A stretch of 64,000 bases of DNA from Sinobacterium caligoides (GCF_003752585.1 NZ_RKHR01000006.1:124001-188000); one strand, 5' to 3'. Counted from the stretch's first letter, positions 38,020 through 49,374 are shown. Numbers and translations: made by a program. The notes: a model not told the origin generated them from the letters alone.

Positions 38020-39150
38020 ATGTTACTGCCGCCACTATCCCTCTATATTCATATTCCTTGGTGTGTGCGCAAGTGCCCCTATTGCGATTTCAACTCTCAC
38101 CAGCAGGTCGGCGAGATACCTGAGACAGACTACATCGACGCGCTCATCGACGACCTCAAGGAAGAGTCACAACATAGCCAAGGGCGCAAGATTCATTCTA
38201 TTTTCATCGGCGGCGGTACCCCTAGCCTACTCGGCGCCTCAGCCTATGCGCGCCTGTTGGAGGCGATCGAGCAACAGATCGGCATTGAGCAAGGCGCTGA
38301 AATCACCCTTGAAGCCAATCCGGGCAGCGTCGAACAAAGCAAGTTTACCGATTACCGGCACGCCGGCATCAATCGGCTCTCCATCGGTGTACAGAGTTTC
38401 CAAGAGGAACAGCTACAAGCATTAGGTAGGATCCACAACGGTCACGAGGCCGCTATTGCCGCCGACCGGGCTCGCGCCAGCGGCTTCGATAACTTCAACC
38501 TCGACCTCATGCACGGACTGCCCGGCCAAGACGTTGGGGCAGCGTGCGCAGACCTACAGCAGGCCATCGACTGCCAGCCAACACACCTCTCTTGGTATCA
38601 ACTAACGATCGAGAAGAATACCGAGTTCTACAGTCGCCCCCCCTGCATTCCCGTCGAAGATCGTCTGCTCGAGATCCAAACTCACGGCGAACAGCTACTG
38701 GCCAAAAGTGGCTACCTTAACTACGAGGTATCCGCCTATAGTAAGCCGGGGCGCCGTTCTCAGCACAACCTCAATTACTGGCGCTTCGGTGACTACATCG
38801 GCATCGGTGCAGGTGCCCACGGCAAGATCAGCCTCAGCAATGGCAAGATTTTCCGTCGTGCCAAAACCCGTCTGCCGAAAGATTATCTCAACAGCAAGAA
38901 GGCGTTTTGCTGTACACAACAGCCCATCGAAACCGACGAACTGAGTGTTGAGTTTATGATGAACGCCCTACGCCTCAATGGCGGTGTCGAACAGGCGCTA
39001 TTTTCTCAACGCACCGGAATCGCCTTCACCGAGATAGCGGCGCACGTTGCACGGCTAAAACAACAGGGGCTATTGCAGCCGGGGGAAAGGTTGGCAACCA
39101 CAGCGCTCGGCAGCCGCTACCTCGACAGCGTTCTCGAACAGTTTATTTAG
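38020..39150 (+). CDS. hemW: HemW heme chaperone / radical SAM protein
   Basis: 376-aa radical SAM protein. The cluster motif CVRKCPYC supplies Cys15, Cys19 and Cys22; FIGGGTPSLL and ITLEANPGSVE follow. The single-spaced CxxxCxxC and overall layout place it with HemW (formerly called an oxygen-independent coproporphyrinogen oxidase-like protein), which delivers heme to respiratory enzymes. It is 3 nt after rdgB, and its last 8 nt overlap the convergent MerR gene. Confidence 0.93.
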   Translation: MLLPPLSLYIHIPWCVRKCPYCDFNSHQQVGEIPETDYIDALIDDLKEESQHSQGRKIHSIFIGGGTPSLLGASAYARLLEAIEQQIGIEQGAEITLEANPGSVEQSKFTDYRHAGINRLSIGVQSFQEEQLQALGRIHNGHEAAIAADRARASGFDNFNLDLMHGLPGQDVGAACADLQQAIDCQPTHLSWYQLTIEKNTEFYSRPPCIPVEDRLLEIQTHGEQLLAKSGYLNYEVSAYSKPGRRSQHNLNYWRFGDYIGIGAGAHGKISLSNGKIFRRAKTRLPKDYLNSKKAFCCTQQPIETDELSVEFMMNALRLNGGVEQALFSQRTGIAFTEIAAHVARLKQQGLLQPGERLATTALGSRYLDSVLEQFI

Positions 39151-39538
39151 TGTGTTGTAGGCCCTGAATAATCGGGCAGTCGCCATCGCTACTGCTTTGT
39201 TCGCAATCGGCCAACATCGCACTCAACTCCTGTCGCAGCTCTGTCAGTTCGGTAATCTGCTCGTCTAACAGCACCAGCTTGTCGCGCGCCATCAGCTGCG
39301 CCTGCTCATGCATGACATGCTCGTTGGAACGAATCTTTAACAGCTCTGCGATCTCCTTTAGGCTGAAGGCCATCAACTGCGCTCGCTTAATAAAGCACAG
39401 TGTCTCCAGCTCTGCATCACCGTAAACTCGCTGCCCTGATCCTCGGCGCTTAACCGCCGGCATCAAGCCAATTTTCTCATAATAGCGTAGCGTATCGACG
39501 CTCACATGCGTCTTATCAGCTAACTCACCAATGCGCAT
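39143..39538 (-). CDS. MerR-family metal-responsive regulator (CueR/CadR group)
   Basis: 131 aa. Residues 1-70 are a MerR winged helix (IGELADKTHVSVDTLRYYEK, KRRGSGQRVY), followed by the dimer helix and a C-terminal metal loop with Cys112 and Cys121 before PIIQGL. CueR has the two Cys separated by 7 residues, here 8. At position 77, where Cu+ sensors have Ser and divalent sensors Cys, a His is found. The divergently placed copper ATPase is the obvious target. Starts 2 nt after the RRM gene, so they form one transcript. Confidence 0.88.
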   Translation of the reverse strand: MRIGELADKTHVSVDTLRYYEKIGLMPAVKRRGSGQRVYGDAELETLCFIKRAQLMAFSLKEIAELLKIRSNEHVMHEQAQLMARDKLVLLDEQITELTELRQELSAMLADCEQSSSDGDCPIIQGLQHTK

Positions 39539-39540
39539 TA

Positions 39541-39882
39541 TTAGGAGTTTTGTTGTTGTTTCGGCTGTGAGGATTGATTACGCGCACCACCCTGGCGATG
39601 ATTGCGGCTTTGACGATGATTGCCACGGCGACCACCACCTCCAGCAGGCTTAGCCTGATTAACATTAATATTGCGCCCCAAAAAAGCGCTGCCATCAAGT
39701 GCCATAATGGCGTCTTTAGCCTCCTCTACATTATCCATGATGACAAAACCATAGCCTTTCGGTTTACCGGTTTCTTGATCGACAATGAGGTTGATCTTAG
39801 CAACATCACCAAAATCTTCAAAAGCATCACGAATGCTCTCTTCAGTAGCATCGAAGGATAGATTTCCGACAAAAATATTCAT
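39541..39882 (-). CDS. RRM-domain RNA-binding protein
   Basis: 113 aa. A single RNA recognition motif covers residues 1-80 with RNP2 IFVGNL (3-8) and RNP1 KGYGFVIM (42-49). The tail (84-113) is Gly/Arg/Gln-rich and disordered. Such small Rbp proteins occur in cyanobacteria and in proteobacteria such as Pseudomonas and Vibrio, and often respond to cold. A long 5' leader of about 195 nt is predicted. Its pairing with a metal regulator gene is unusual. Confidence 0.93.
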   Translation of the reverse strand: MNIFVGNLSFDATEESIRDAFEDFGDVAKINLIVDQETGKPKGYGFVIMDNVEEAKDAIMALDGSAFLGRNINVNQAKPAGGGGRRGNHRQSRNHRQGGARNQSSQPKQQQNS

Positions 39883-40083
39883 TTAATACTCTCTTATTTC
39901 GAGCCTCAAGGGACACGAATACCAACATCCAACTGACCGACAAAGCGGGCATGTCATACCAACTCAGTGCTTCGAAGTAATAATTTCGTTAACACCTTGT
40001 ACCTAGAGCACACTCCAGGTTTAGACTTTTACAACGGCAGCTAGCAACGACGCTGTCGCTACTCCAAATAAACCTCAACAGCT

Positions 40084-40112
40084 CATATATCATTAACACT
40101 TTATCGCCTCAA
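40084..40112 (-). promoter_or_regulatory. Candidate promoter of the rrm-merR operon
   Basis: Minus strand TTGAGG (40112-40107), 17-nt spacer, TATATG (40089-40084). It predicts an untranslated leader of about 195 nt for the RRM gene, long enough for a thermo-responsive structure. Confidence 0.4.
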
Positions 40113-40211
40113 CACAGAACACTATCCATAGAGGCTATTTACTCAACTTCAATATAAACGACACCGTACTTGTGGCTGTTCAATCAACAAGTCACACAAT
40201 AAAGACCATCG

Positions 40212-40229
40212 TCGAAAACAGGTTTTCGA
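40212..40229. repeat. Palindrome TCGAAAAC-AG-GTTTTCGA
   Basis: Perfect 8-bp arms with 2-nt centre, midway between the rrm and copA genes. Protein-binding site or chance; no T-run on either side. Confidence 0.4.
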
Positions 40230-40434
40230 ATTGGTCCATCAAACTTTATTAATTTCTACGGAGCTATTTCATCATCTTATCGATGCTCTGGCAATACTGA
40301 GATGCCACAATCGCCCAATCGACGATATACGTTACATTATAAATTTAGCTCCGATTTAATTTCAAGGCAATGTTTAGTAAAGATTTATCAGCGAGATTAC
40401 GTCACATTACACACATTAAGACGACGAGGTAAGC

Positions 40435-42672
40435 ATGAGCTACAAAGCCCAAGACAGCGGCCAGCATGCAACACATAAGTTCCTAATCACAGGGCCACGC
40501 TGTGGTGGCTGTGTCGCAAAGGTAGAGAAGGCGGTCACAAGCTTGAACGAGGTCAGCGAGGCATCGTTCAACCTCTCTCAGGCAACACTCACGGTCACCG
40601 GTAAAGTTGATGACGAAGCCATTATTGCGGCTATTGCCGCCCTTGACTACTCCGCACAGCGCATCCAATCCGTCACCCAAGCCGAAGAGGAGCGTGAGAG
40701 CATCGTTCAACAACAGTATGCAGCACATCGCCGACACGCCCTCATCGGCTTAGGTTTAGGACTACCGCTGATGATCTACGGCCTCCTCTTTGGCATGGCG
40801 GTCGACAGCACTCAAGCGCAACTCGGTTGGTCAGTTGTGTCGCTACTCACCGCCATGGTGCTATATCGCGCGGGCGGGCACTTTTTCCGCAATGCTCTGC
40901 AGCAACTGCGCAGTGGCAGCACCAGCATGGATACTCTCATTGCCCTCGGCACATCTTCCGCCTGGCTGTATTCTAGCCTCATCGTGCTCTCACCCGAGAG
41001 CTTTCCTGTCGCCGCACGGCATGTCTACTTCGAGGCCGCTGCGATGATCATCGGCCTAATTAACTTGGGCCAAGCCTTAGAGCTTCGCGCCCGTGGCCAG
41101 ACCTCAGCCGCCTTAAAAAAGCTAATAGGCATCCAACCCAAGACTGCGTGCGTCATAGAAGCTGACAAGAGTTACGACCGACCGATCGATCAACTCGCAA
41201 TCAACGATGAAATCAGGGCGCGCAGTGGCGAACAGATTGCCGTTGACGGCATTGTTATCGCTGGTCACGGCCACATCGACCAAGCCATGCTAACCGGTGA
41301 GGCTATACCCGTAGCATGCCAACAGGGCGACACGGTCAACGCCGGCACCGTCTTGCTGGACGGCACACTGCTTTATCGTGCCAGCCGTGTTGGCCGAGAC
41401 ACCGCCTTAGCGCGCATTATCAACATGGTGCAGAGAGCCCAGGGCAGTAAGCTCCCCATCGGTCGCCTAGCCGATAGGGTCGCCAGTATCTTCGTTCCCT
41501 GCATCCTCTTTGTTGCCCTACTTAGCGCCGCTGCCTGGTGGTTCTGGGGCCCCGAACCTCGCCTAATGTACATGGTCATCAGTGCTGTGACAGTCTTAAT
41601 CATCGCCTGTCCCTGCGCCCTTGGCCTCGCCACGCCCATGTCAATCATGTCCGGAGTGGGTGTAGCCGCCGAACATGGCATCCTAGTTCGGCAGGGAGAA
41701 GCCCTGCAGCAGGCTGCCAAGATCGACACCGTGATATTGGACAAGACCGGCACAATCACCTGCGGCAGACCCACCATATCCGACGTTGTCACACTAGATT
41801 ACGATCGCGACACGCTGCTATTAATCGCTGCCTCTCTCGAACAAGGCTCGAGCCACCCCATCGCGAAAGCGATCATCAGCAGCCACAAAAACAAGATGCT
41901 CGAATTCGATGATTTTCACTCTATCGCAGGCATGGGGATCAGCGCTCGTACCGCTTACGGCTTCTGTCTTCTGGGTAATCAACAGCTATTAAAAAGCCAT
42001 CAGGTTGAAACGTCACCGCTCGCCGAGGCGAGTGAGCGCCTACAAGAGCAAGGCAACAGCATCGTCCTCCTCGCTATAGACGGTAAATTAGCAGGCCTCA
42101 TCGCACTTAAAGACGAGGTGAAAATGGAGTCTAAAGCCGCCATCGCCAGCCTACAGCAACGCGGTATCGAGGTAATCATGGCCAGTGGCGACAACAACAC
42201 CACCTGTTGTCGCGTCGCCGCTGAAGTCGGTATAAGTCAATTTCACGGCAGCCTCTCACCCCGGGAGAAGCTCGCCCTTGTCGAGCAACTACAGCAACAG
42301 CAACGTGTGGTAGCTATGGTGGGAGACGGTATCAACGACGCTCCCGCACTCGCACAAGCCGACGTCGGCTACGCCATCGGCGAGGGCAGTGATATCGCTA
42401 TCGAAAGCGGTGACATCACTCTGCTCAACCACTCACTAAAAAGCATCGAAAATTCCATCATCGTTAGTCAGGCGACTCTCAGTAACATCAAACAAAACCT
42501 ATTCGGTGCCTTCATCTACAACAGCATCGGTATCCCCATCGCCGCGGGTATCCTCTACCCCAGCCTCGGCCTCCTGCTCAACCCTGTGATCGCAGGAGCC
42601 GCCATGTCGCTGTCTTCGCTGACCGTCGTACTCAATGCCAACCGCCTACGGCGACTAAAGATTACACCCTGA
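40435..42672 (+). CDS. copA: Copper-exporting P1B-type ATPase
   Basis: 745-aa membrane ATPase that pumps Cu+ out of the cytoplasm. One N-terminal HMA domain has Cys23 and Cys26 (GPRCGGCVAKV). The transport site is CPC (392-394), with Tyr695-Asn696 in helix 7 and MSLSS (724-728) in helix 8, the residue set of Cu+ pumps. Phosphorylation site DKTGT has Asp436; AMVGDGINDAPALAQADVGY is the hinge. Eight membrane segments expected. GAGGT precedes the ATG. Regulated probably by the MerR protein encoded about 0.9 kb away on the other strand. Confidence 0.95.
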   Translation: MSYKAQDSGQHATHKFLITGPRCGGCVAKVEKAVTSLNEVSEASFNLSQATLTVTGKVDDEAIIAAIAALDYSAQRIQSVTQAEEERESIVQQQYAAHRRHALIGLGLGLPLMIYGLLFGMAVDSTQAQLGWSVVSLLTAMVLYRAGGHFFRNALQQLRSGSTSMDTLIALGTSSAWLYSSLIVLSPESFPVAARHVYFEAAAMIIGLINLGQALELRARGQTSAALKKLIGIQPKTACVIEADKSYDRPIDQLAINDEIRARSGEQIAVDGIVIAGHGHIDQAMLTGEAIPVACQQGDTVNAGTVLLDGTLLYRASRVGRDTALARIINMVQRAQGSKLPIGRLADRVASIFVPCILFVALLSAAAWWFWGPEPRLMYMVISAVTVLIIACPCALGLATPMSIMSGVGVAAEHGILVRQGEALQQAAKIDTVILDKTGTITCGRPTISDVVTLDYDRDTLLLIAASLEQGSSHPIAKAIISSHKNKMLEFDDFHSIAGMGISARTAYGFCLLGNQQLLKSHQVETSPLAEASERLQEQGNSIVLLAIDGKLAGLIALKDEVKMESKAAIASLQQRGIEVIMASGDNNTTCCRVAAEVGISQFHGSLSPREKLALVEQLQQQQRVVAMVGDGINDAPALAQADVGYAIGEGSDIAIESGDITLLNHSLKSIENSIIVSQATLSNIKQNLFGAFIYNSIGIPIAAGILYPSLGLLLNPVIAGAAMSLSSLTVVLNANRLRRLKITP

Positions 42673-42725
42673 CCACGATCACAGCGCGTCGAGCCGCCAG
42701 CACTCTAGCGGCTCGAAAAAACGAC

Positions 42726-43415
42726 TCAGCTAACCTTCTCGAAAAACAGGTCCCAGACCCCGTGTCCGAGCTTCGTGCCACGCGTCTCAAACTTCGTGAT
42801 TGGGCGATGCTCTGGCCGCGGTGAGAAGACACCTTCACCCAGCTGATTAGCGTAGCCCTCAGCTGCGCTCATCACCTCCATCATCTGCTCCGAGTAATGT
42901 TCCCAGTCCGTCGCCATATGAAACACGCCACCGAGCTTTAGCTTCTGACGCACCAACTGAGCAAACTCTGGCTGTAGGATGCGACGCTTATTGTGTCGCG
43001 CCTTATGCCAAGGGTCGGGGAAAAATAACTGTAGAGTATCGATGCTATTGTCGGGGATACACTGCTGCAATATCTGAATCGCATCCTCATTATAGACACG
43101 AACATTATCCAGCTGTTTTAACTCCGAGAGCGACAGCAAGCGTCCAACACCGGGCCGGTGCACCTCAATACCAATAAAGTCTTTCTCTGGCGCTTCCTCC
43201 GCCATCTGTGCCAGAGATGTCCCCATACCGAAGCCAATCTCTACCACCACCGGTGCCGTACGACCAAACACCTCGGCATAATCAATCATGCCGTCGTCGA
43301 GAAACAAACCGCGCTGCTCCTGTAGCGCCTCAAACGCCTGGCGCTGACCATCAGTCATTCGACCGCTACGCAACACAAAGCTCTTAATCGGCCTACGTTT
43401 AATTTCTTCACTCAT
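42726..43415 (-). CDS. trmB: tRNA (guanine-N7)-methyltransferase
   Basis: 229-aa enzyme forming m7G46 in tRNA. Motifs [48 protein letters not shown] and the C-terminal [17 protein letters not shown] are diagnostic. 11 nt downstream of the DUF423 gene. Confidence 0.97.
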   Translation of the reverse strand: MSEEIKRRPIKSFVLRSGRMTDGQRQAFEALQEQRGLFLDDGMIDYAEVFGRTAPVVVEIGFGMGTSLAQMAEEAPEKDFIGIEVHRPGVGRLLSLSELKQLDNVRVYNEDAIQILQQCIPDNSIDTLQLFFPDPWHKARHNKRRILQPEFAQLVRQKLKLGGVFHMATDWEHYSEQMMEVMSAAEGYANQLGEGVFSPRPEHRPITKFETRGTKLGHGVWDLFFEKVS

Positions 43416-43426
43416 ACCGCTATCAC

Positions 43427-43801
43427 CTAAATAGATTTATATGCTGCTACCGCCAACAGCAGCCATGCCGCCAAAAAACACAAGCCGCCAAGTGGCGTCA
43501 CCGCCCCCAGCACCTTAACCCCTGTTAACGCAAGCGCATAAAGGCTGCCTGAGAACAAGGCGATACCGGCAACAAAGAACCAACCTGCGGTCTTATAAGT
43601 CTTCACCTCGGGGAAATGAGCACCAATCAACACCGCCATCAACAGCGCTAAAGTGTGATAAAAGTGGTACTGCACCCCCGTCTGATAAACCGTCATCAGG
43701 GCCTCATTGATATGCCCCTTTAATCCATGGGCACCAAACGCACCGATGGCCACGGCCAGGAAGCCGCTAAAAGCCGCAATGATTAGCTGATTAATCGCCA
43801 T
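43427..43801 (-). CDS. DUF423 family membrane protein
   Basis: 124-aa small inner-membrane protein with four predicted hydrophobic helices. [20 protein letters not shown] and the C-terminal [19 protein letters not shown] are the DUF423 (YgdD-like) hallmarks. Function unknown. Lies between rpoH and trmB, probably co-transcribed with trmB. Confidence 0.9.
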   Translation of the reverse strand: MAINQLIIAAFSGFLAVAIGAFGAHGLKGHINEALMTVYQTGVQYHFYHTLALLMAVLIGAHFPEVKTYKTAGWFFVAGIALFSGSLYALALTGVKVLGAVTPLGGLCFLAAWLLLAVAAYKSI

Positions 43802-43883
43802 ATCGTCATATTCCCTATCGAATTGCCGCTATTCTAGCCTTTCTACAGCAGAAATCACCTGCCCTCGACGATAATTTAAAACG

Positions 43884-43909
43884 AAAAAGGGCCGCCACAG
43901 GCGACCCTT
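43884..43909 (-). terminator. rpoH terminator
   Basis: Minus-strand 10-bp stem AAGGGTCGCC / GGCGGCCCTT with one G-U pair and a TGT loop. A T-rich tract follows (TTTCGTTTT). 17 nt past the rpoH stop. Confidence 0.8.
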
Positions 43910-43926
43910 GTTAACGCAAACGATGA

Positions 43927-44787
43927 TCAGGCTTCTAGCGTGACCTTTAGCTTCTTCATTGCGTTCTTCTCTAGCTGACGAATTCGCTCTGCGGAAACAC
44001 CATAGCGAGCAGCAAGCTCATGCAACGTCTCTTTCTTCTCGCCCAGCCAGCGGCTGGCCAATATATCTCGAGAGCGTTCGTCCAACATATCCAGCGCTTC
44101 TTTAAGCTGACGCTGACTATCGGCCTCCCAATCGGAGTCCTCTAACATCACCGCCGGATCCATACTGTGATCCTCAAGATAATGCGCGGGAGAATAGGCT
44201 GCTGCACCGCTGTCGCTATCATCATCGACACCGCCATCGAAGGCTGCATCAACAGCCGTTAGCCGGCCTTCCATCTGCTGAACATCTTTTAGGTTCACAC
44301 CGAGATCGTCTGCCATCAACTGTGCCTCGTCGTGAGTCAGCCAAGACAAACTCTTTTTCGAGGAACGCAGATTGAAGAATAACTTACGCTGCGCTTTGGT
44401 GGTTGCTACCTTAACGATGCGCCAGTTACGTAGAATATACTCATGCATCTCAGCCTTGATCCAGTGTACGGCAAAAGAGACCAGACGAACGCCCTTCTCA
44501 GGGTTGAAGCGTTTTACCGCCTTCATCAATCCGACATTACCCTCTTGAATCAAGTCACCTTGGGGCAGGCCATAGCCCTTGTAGCTCTTCGCTAAATGAA
44601 CGACAAAACGTAGGTGGGCCATAACCATCTGACGAGCGGCGTCTAAGTCACCGTCATAATATAAGCGTTCAGCGAGATTGCGCTCTTCATCCGCCGTCAA
44701 AATAGAGAAGCTATTTACGGAAGAGACGTAGGCGTTGAGGTCTGCGCCTGGGCTAACAATATGGGCTGTTTGTAAACTGGTGCTCAT
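43927..44787 (-). CDS. rpoH: RNA polymerase heat-shock sigma factor (sigma-32)
   Basis: 286-aa sigma factor. Region 2 includes [20 protein letters not shown] and [20 protein letters not shown]; the RpoH box QRKLFFNLR follows; region 4 ends with [20 protein letters not shown]. It directs transcription of chaperone and protease genes. A 7-bp inverted repeat lies in its upstream region (44833-44857). Next to ftsX as in Pseudomonas. Confidence 0.97.
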   Translation of the reverse strand: MSTSLQTAHIVSPGADLNAYVSSVNSFSILTADEERNLAERLYYDGDLDAARQMVMAHLRFVVHLAKSYKGYGLPQGDLIQEGNVGLMKAVKRFNPEKGVRLVSFAVHWIKAEMHEYILRNWRIVKVATTKAQRKLFFNLRSSKKSLSWLTHDEAQLMADDLGVNLKDVQQMEGRLTAVDAAFDGGVDDDSDSGAAAYSPAHYLEDHSMDPAVMLEDSDWEADSQRQLKEALDMLDERSRDILASRWLGEKKETLHELAARYGVSAERIRQLEKNAMKKLKVTLEA

Positions 44788-44832
44788 TTAACTCTCCTGA
44801 CGAAACTTCTATATAGCTATAGTAAGCTAACG

Positions 44833-44857
44833 TTTTGACCACCACTGGCAGTCAAAA
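44833..44857. promoter_or_regulatory. Inverted repeat TTTTGAC-N11-GTCAAAA upstream of rpoH
   Basis: Exact 7-bp arms, 46-70 nt upstream of the rpoH ATG. On the minus strand the distal arm contains TTGAC, a possible -35. Could be an operator or a stem in the rpoH leader. Confidence 0.4.
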
Positions 44858-44971
44858 GTTCCGCTGCTTCTGCTGTATAAATTACTCAATCATGAACTCA
44901 AGTCAACCGTGACAAGCCCCCGACAAATCCACTATTAATGTCGCAGGCCTCACCGGCAATAAAGAATGGCG

Positions 44972-45949
44972 CTACTTTGGCTCTATCGACCCCAAATGTC
45001 GACTAACTGCCAGCCAAGCACCGACCCACCCTAGCATACTTCCACCTAACAACAAAAGTAGGGTGTCAATTAAATCTAATCCACGTAGCTGAAAATTGCT
45101 ATGGTAGAGGTCCGCCAGTGCCAGCACTGGCCCGCTGAGCCACCACAGTGTCGCAAAGACAATGCACCAGGAGCAAAAAGCCCCGCCCAAGCCGTAGAGC
45201 ATTCCTGTATACAAGAAGGGGCGGCGCACGAAGGTATCTGTCGCCCCTACCAGCTTGGCCACTACAATCTCATCTCGACGACTTTCGATAGTCAGCCTGA
45301 TCGTATTACCGATCACACTCAGCACCCCCAGACCTAACAAGATACTAAGGGCATTCACCACCCTCTCGACGATATCCATCATGCTATAAAGCCGTTGCAC
45401 CCACTCTAAATCAAGCTGTGCAAGATCGACCTCAGGCAAGTCCGCTAACGAGGCGAGTAAATCTTTCGCCTTTCCTGACTGCACGACACTGGGCGCCGGC
45501 TGCACGACAATGACGGCAGGTAACGGATTTTCATTAAGAGCATCGATCGCCTCGCCAAAACCAGATAATGCTCTAAACTCAGCCAGAGCTTGTTGCTTCG
45601 AAATATAATGCGCCGCCCGAATATCCTTACGCAAAGGCAGCTTAGCGGCCAACTTTTCACCGGCTTGCGGCGTCACGTCTTGTTTTAAATAGATCGACAC
45701 CTGCGCACTACCGTCGAGACCAATGCTTAGGCCTTGTATGTTGCTCAGGGCGATATAGAGGGTCATTGGTAAAGCGAGGGCGATGGCGATAACAACCCAG
45801 GTCAACAGCGTTGACAGCGGCGAGTCCAGCAGTCGTTGTATACTGTCCCGAACCACCTTCTTATGATTGTCGACCCAGGCGCGAAAGAGGTCGGCCAAAC
45901 CAACGTGGGAGCTTTGCGCTCCGCGTGCACGATTGTTACCGTCAGCCAT
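44972..45949 (-). CDS. ftsX: Cell division protein FtsX
   Basis: 325-aa permease-like protein with four membrane helices (first around residues 45-66) and a periplasmic loop after the first. With FtsE it forms the ABC complex that activates septal peptidoglycan amidases through EnvC. The C-terminal GGSMLGWVGAWLAVSRHL is typical. Start overlaps the ftsE stop by one base (TGATG). Confidence 0.96.
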   Translation of the reverse strand: MADGNNRARGAQSSHVGLADLFRAWVDNHKKVVRDSIQRLLDSPLSTLLTWVVIAIALALPMTLYIALSNIQGLSIGLDGSAQVSIYLKQDVTPQAGEKLAAKLPLRKDIRAAHYISKQQALAEFRALSGFGEAIDALNENPLPAVIVVQPAPSVVQSGKAKDLLASLADLPEVDLAQLDLEWVQRLYSMMDIVERVVNALSILLGLGVLSVIGNTIRLTIESRRDEIVVAKLVGATDTFVRRPFLYTGMLYGLGGAFCSWCIVFATLWWLSGPVLALADLYHSNFQLRGLDLIDTLLLLLGGSMLGWVGAWLAVSRHLGSIEPK

Positions 45950-46611
45950 CAGCGCACACCCCCTGCATTTTCACCATGATCCAGGCTCATAATTTTATGA
46001 TCCATTGAGTTGATCAAGGCAATATCGTGCGTCGCGATGAGCACTGTTACACCCACCTGATTAAACTCTTCAAAGAGGTGCATAATCTCCGCCGACAACT
46101 CCGGGTCGAGATTACCGGTAGGCTCATCCGCCAGCAATAGTGCAGGTTTATTCACCACCGCGCGCGCGATACCCACTCGTTGTTGCTCTCCCCCAGATAG
46201 GGCTATAGGGTTGTGCTTCTCATACTTCAATAAACCGACCTTATCGAGCGCAGCCCGCACTCTACGGCCAATTTCTCTCGGGGGATGCCCCTCAATAATC
46301 AATGGCAGAGCCACATTATCAAAGACAGTGCGATCAAATAACAGCTGGTGATTCTGAAAGACCACACCGACTTTACGACGATGAAAAGGTATTTGCCGCC
46401 GTGGCATAGCCCCAAGATCCAAGCCGTCGACAATAATTCGGCCCGAGCTCGGTCGCTCCATTAACATGATGAGCTTCAATAGCGTGCTCTTACCCGCACC
46501 ACTACGGCCGGTTAAAAAGACCATCTCTTCACGCTCGATGTGGCAATCAACATGGTGTAATGCCATGTGGCCATTGCCATAGCGCATACTGACGTTATCG
46601 AAGTCAATCAT
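45949..46611 (-). CDS. ftsE: Cell division ATP-binding protein FtsE
   Basis: 220-aa ABC ATPase: Walker A GRSGAGKST, signature LSGGEQQRVGIARA, Walker B LLLADEPTGNLD, H-loop IATHD. Begins MIDFDNVSMRYGNG. Six nucleotides after ftsY and coupled to ftsX. Confidence 0.98.
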   Translation of the reverse strand: MIDFDNVSMRYGNGHMALHHVDCHIEREEMVFLTGRSGAGKSTLLKLIMLMERPSSGRIIVDGLDLGAMPRRQIPFHRRKVGVVFQNHQLLFDRTVFDNVALPLIIEGHPPREIGRRVRAALDKVGLLKYEKHNPIALSGGEQQRVGIARAVVNKPALLLADEPTGNLDPELSAEIMHLFEEFNQVGVTVLIATHDIALINSMDHKIMSLDHGENAGGVR

Positions 46612-46617
46612 CTGCTG

Positions 46618-47727
46618 TTAGTCATCTCTCTTAGAAAAGATCGCTCGGGTGAAGTCGGTAGCACTGAAGTCTCGTAAGTCTTCCGCCTGTTCGCCAACAC
46701 CGATGAAGCGAATGGGCAGCTGCATCGCCTCGCTGATAGCAAAGATGATCCCCCCCTTCGCCGTGCCATCGAGTTTAGTAATAGTCAGGCCGGTGACGCC
46801 AACGGCCTGGCGAAAGGCCTGAGCCTGAGACAGAGCATTTTGTCCGGTGCCGGCATCGAGTACCAGCATCACCTCATGAGGCGCCGACGGATCGAGTTTC
46901 TGCATCACCCGCACAATCTTCTTCAGTTCCTCCATCAGATGATCTTTATTCTGTAGACGACCCGCGGTATCGGCAATCAGCACGTCGACATCACGCGCCT
47001 TTGCCGCCGACAGCGCGTCGAATAGCACCGAGGCGCTATCGGCCCCCGTATGCTGAGCGACGACGGGAACATCGTTACGTTCACCCCAGACCTGTAATTG
47101 CTCCACCGCCGCCGCACGAAAGGTGTCGCCAGCCGCCAACATGACAGACTTACCCTCAGCCTGATAACGTCGCGCCATCTTGCCGATCGTGGTCGTCTTA
47201 CCGACACCGTTTACACCGACCATCAATATGACATAAGGGGACTTGCTGCCGTCGATACACAGAGGCGCCTCACAGGGGGTCAATAATGCCGATAGTTCTT
47301 CTTGCAGTGCCTGGTAGAGCGCCTCAGCATCCGTCAACTCATTTCGTCCAACACGGCGAGTGAGGCTTCCAATAATCTTACCAGTTGCCTCCATGCCTAC
47401 ATCGGCCATGATCAACTGTGTCTCGAGATCTTCCAATAACTCATCGTCAATTTCTTTCTTGCCGAGAAACAGGCTGCCCATACCCTCGCCAAAGTTCGCG
47501 CTGGTACGCGACAAACCATCTTTCAAGCGGCTAAAGAACCCTGACTTCTTACCCCTTTTAATAGGTAGGTCAGCAGCCTGCGAAGGCTCTGTTAGTCGCT
47601 CACCCTGCCCATTTGGCTCGTGGCTCTGCGGCACATCAACGGCCTCCTCCTGGCTCGCCTCGGCTGGCACTTGGCTGGAGGTATCCACAGGCTTAGACTC
47701 TTTTACACGGCGTTTAAAGAACTTCAT
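46618..47727 (-). CDS. ftsY: Signal recognition particle receptor FtsY
   Basis: 369-aa SRP GTPase. The acidic N-terminal A-domain (1-75, rich in Glu/Gln) precedes the N-domain and G-domain with GVNGVGKTTTIGKMA, LAAGDTFRAAAVEQL, IADTAGRLQNK and TKLDGTAKGG. It docks SRP-ribosome complexes at the membrane. First gene of ftsY-ftsE-ftsX; divergent from rsmD. Confidence 0.98.
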   Translation of the reverse strand: MKFFKRRVKESKPVDTSSQVPAEASQEEAVDVPQSHEPNGQGERLTEPSQAADLPIKRGKKSGFFSRLKDGLSRTSANFGEGMGSLFLGKKEIDDELLEDLETQLIMADVGMEATGKIIGSLTRRVGRNELTDAEALYQALQEELSALLTPCEAPLCIDGSKSPYVILMVGVNGVGKTTTIGKMARRYQAEGKSVMLAAGDTFRAAAVEQLQVWGERNDVPVVAQHTGADSASVLFDALSAAKARDVDVLIADTAGRLQNKDHLMEELKKIVRVMQKLDPSAPHEVMLVLDAGTGQNALSQAQAFRQAVGVTGLTITKLDGTAKGGIIFAISEAMQLPIRFIGVGEQAEDLRDFSATDFTRAIFSKRDD

Positions 47728-47870
47728 AGGTTGCTATACACAAGTAATTGGCAATATTGACAGAAAAGTAGGATATTCTAACAGCTTTTAAAGGCAATAC
47801 ACCCCAAGCGTATTGTTTGATTAATCTCACTGTATTCTGCACAGTACTACGCCATCAAAGAGAACACACC

Positions 47871-49068
<1,198 letters not shown>

Positions 49069-49104
49069 AATCGCCCACTAAGGCAAATACCTTCTCAGAA
49101 GTAA

Positions 49105-49374
<270 letters not shown>

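Larger units (their letters stand above)
39883..40434. other. 552-nt AT-rich intergenic region between rrm and copA
   Basis: No ORF of note on either strand. It holds the predicted rrm promoter and leader (39883-40112), an 8-bp perfect inverted repeat at 40212-40229, and AT-rich DNA upstream of the copper ATPase. I found no clear CueR-type dyad. Confidence 0.6.
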
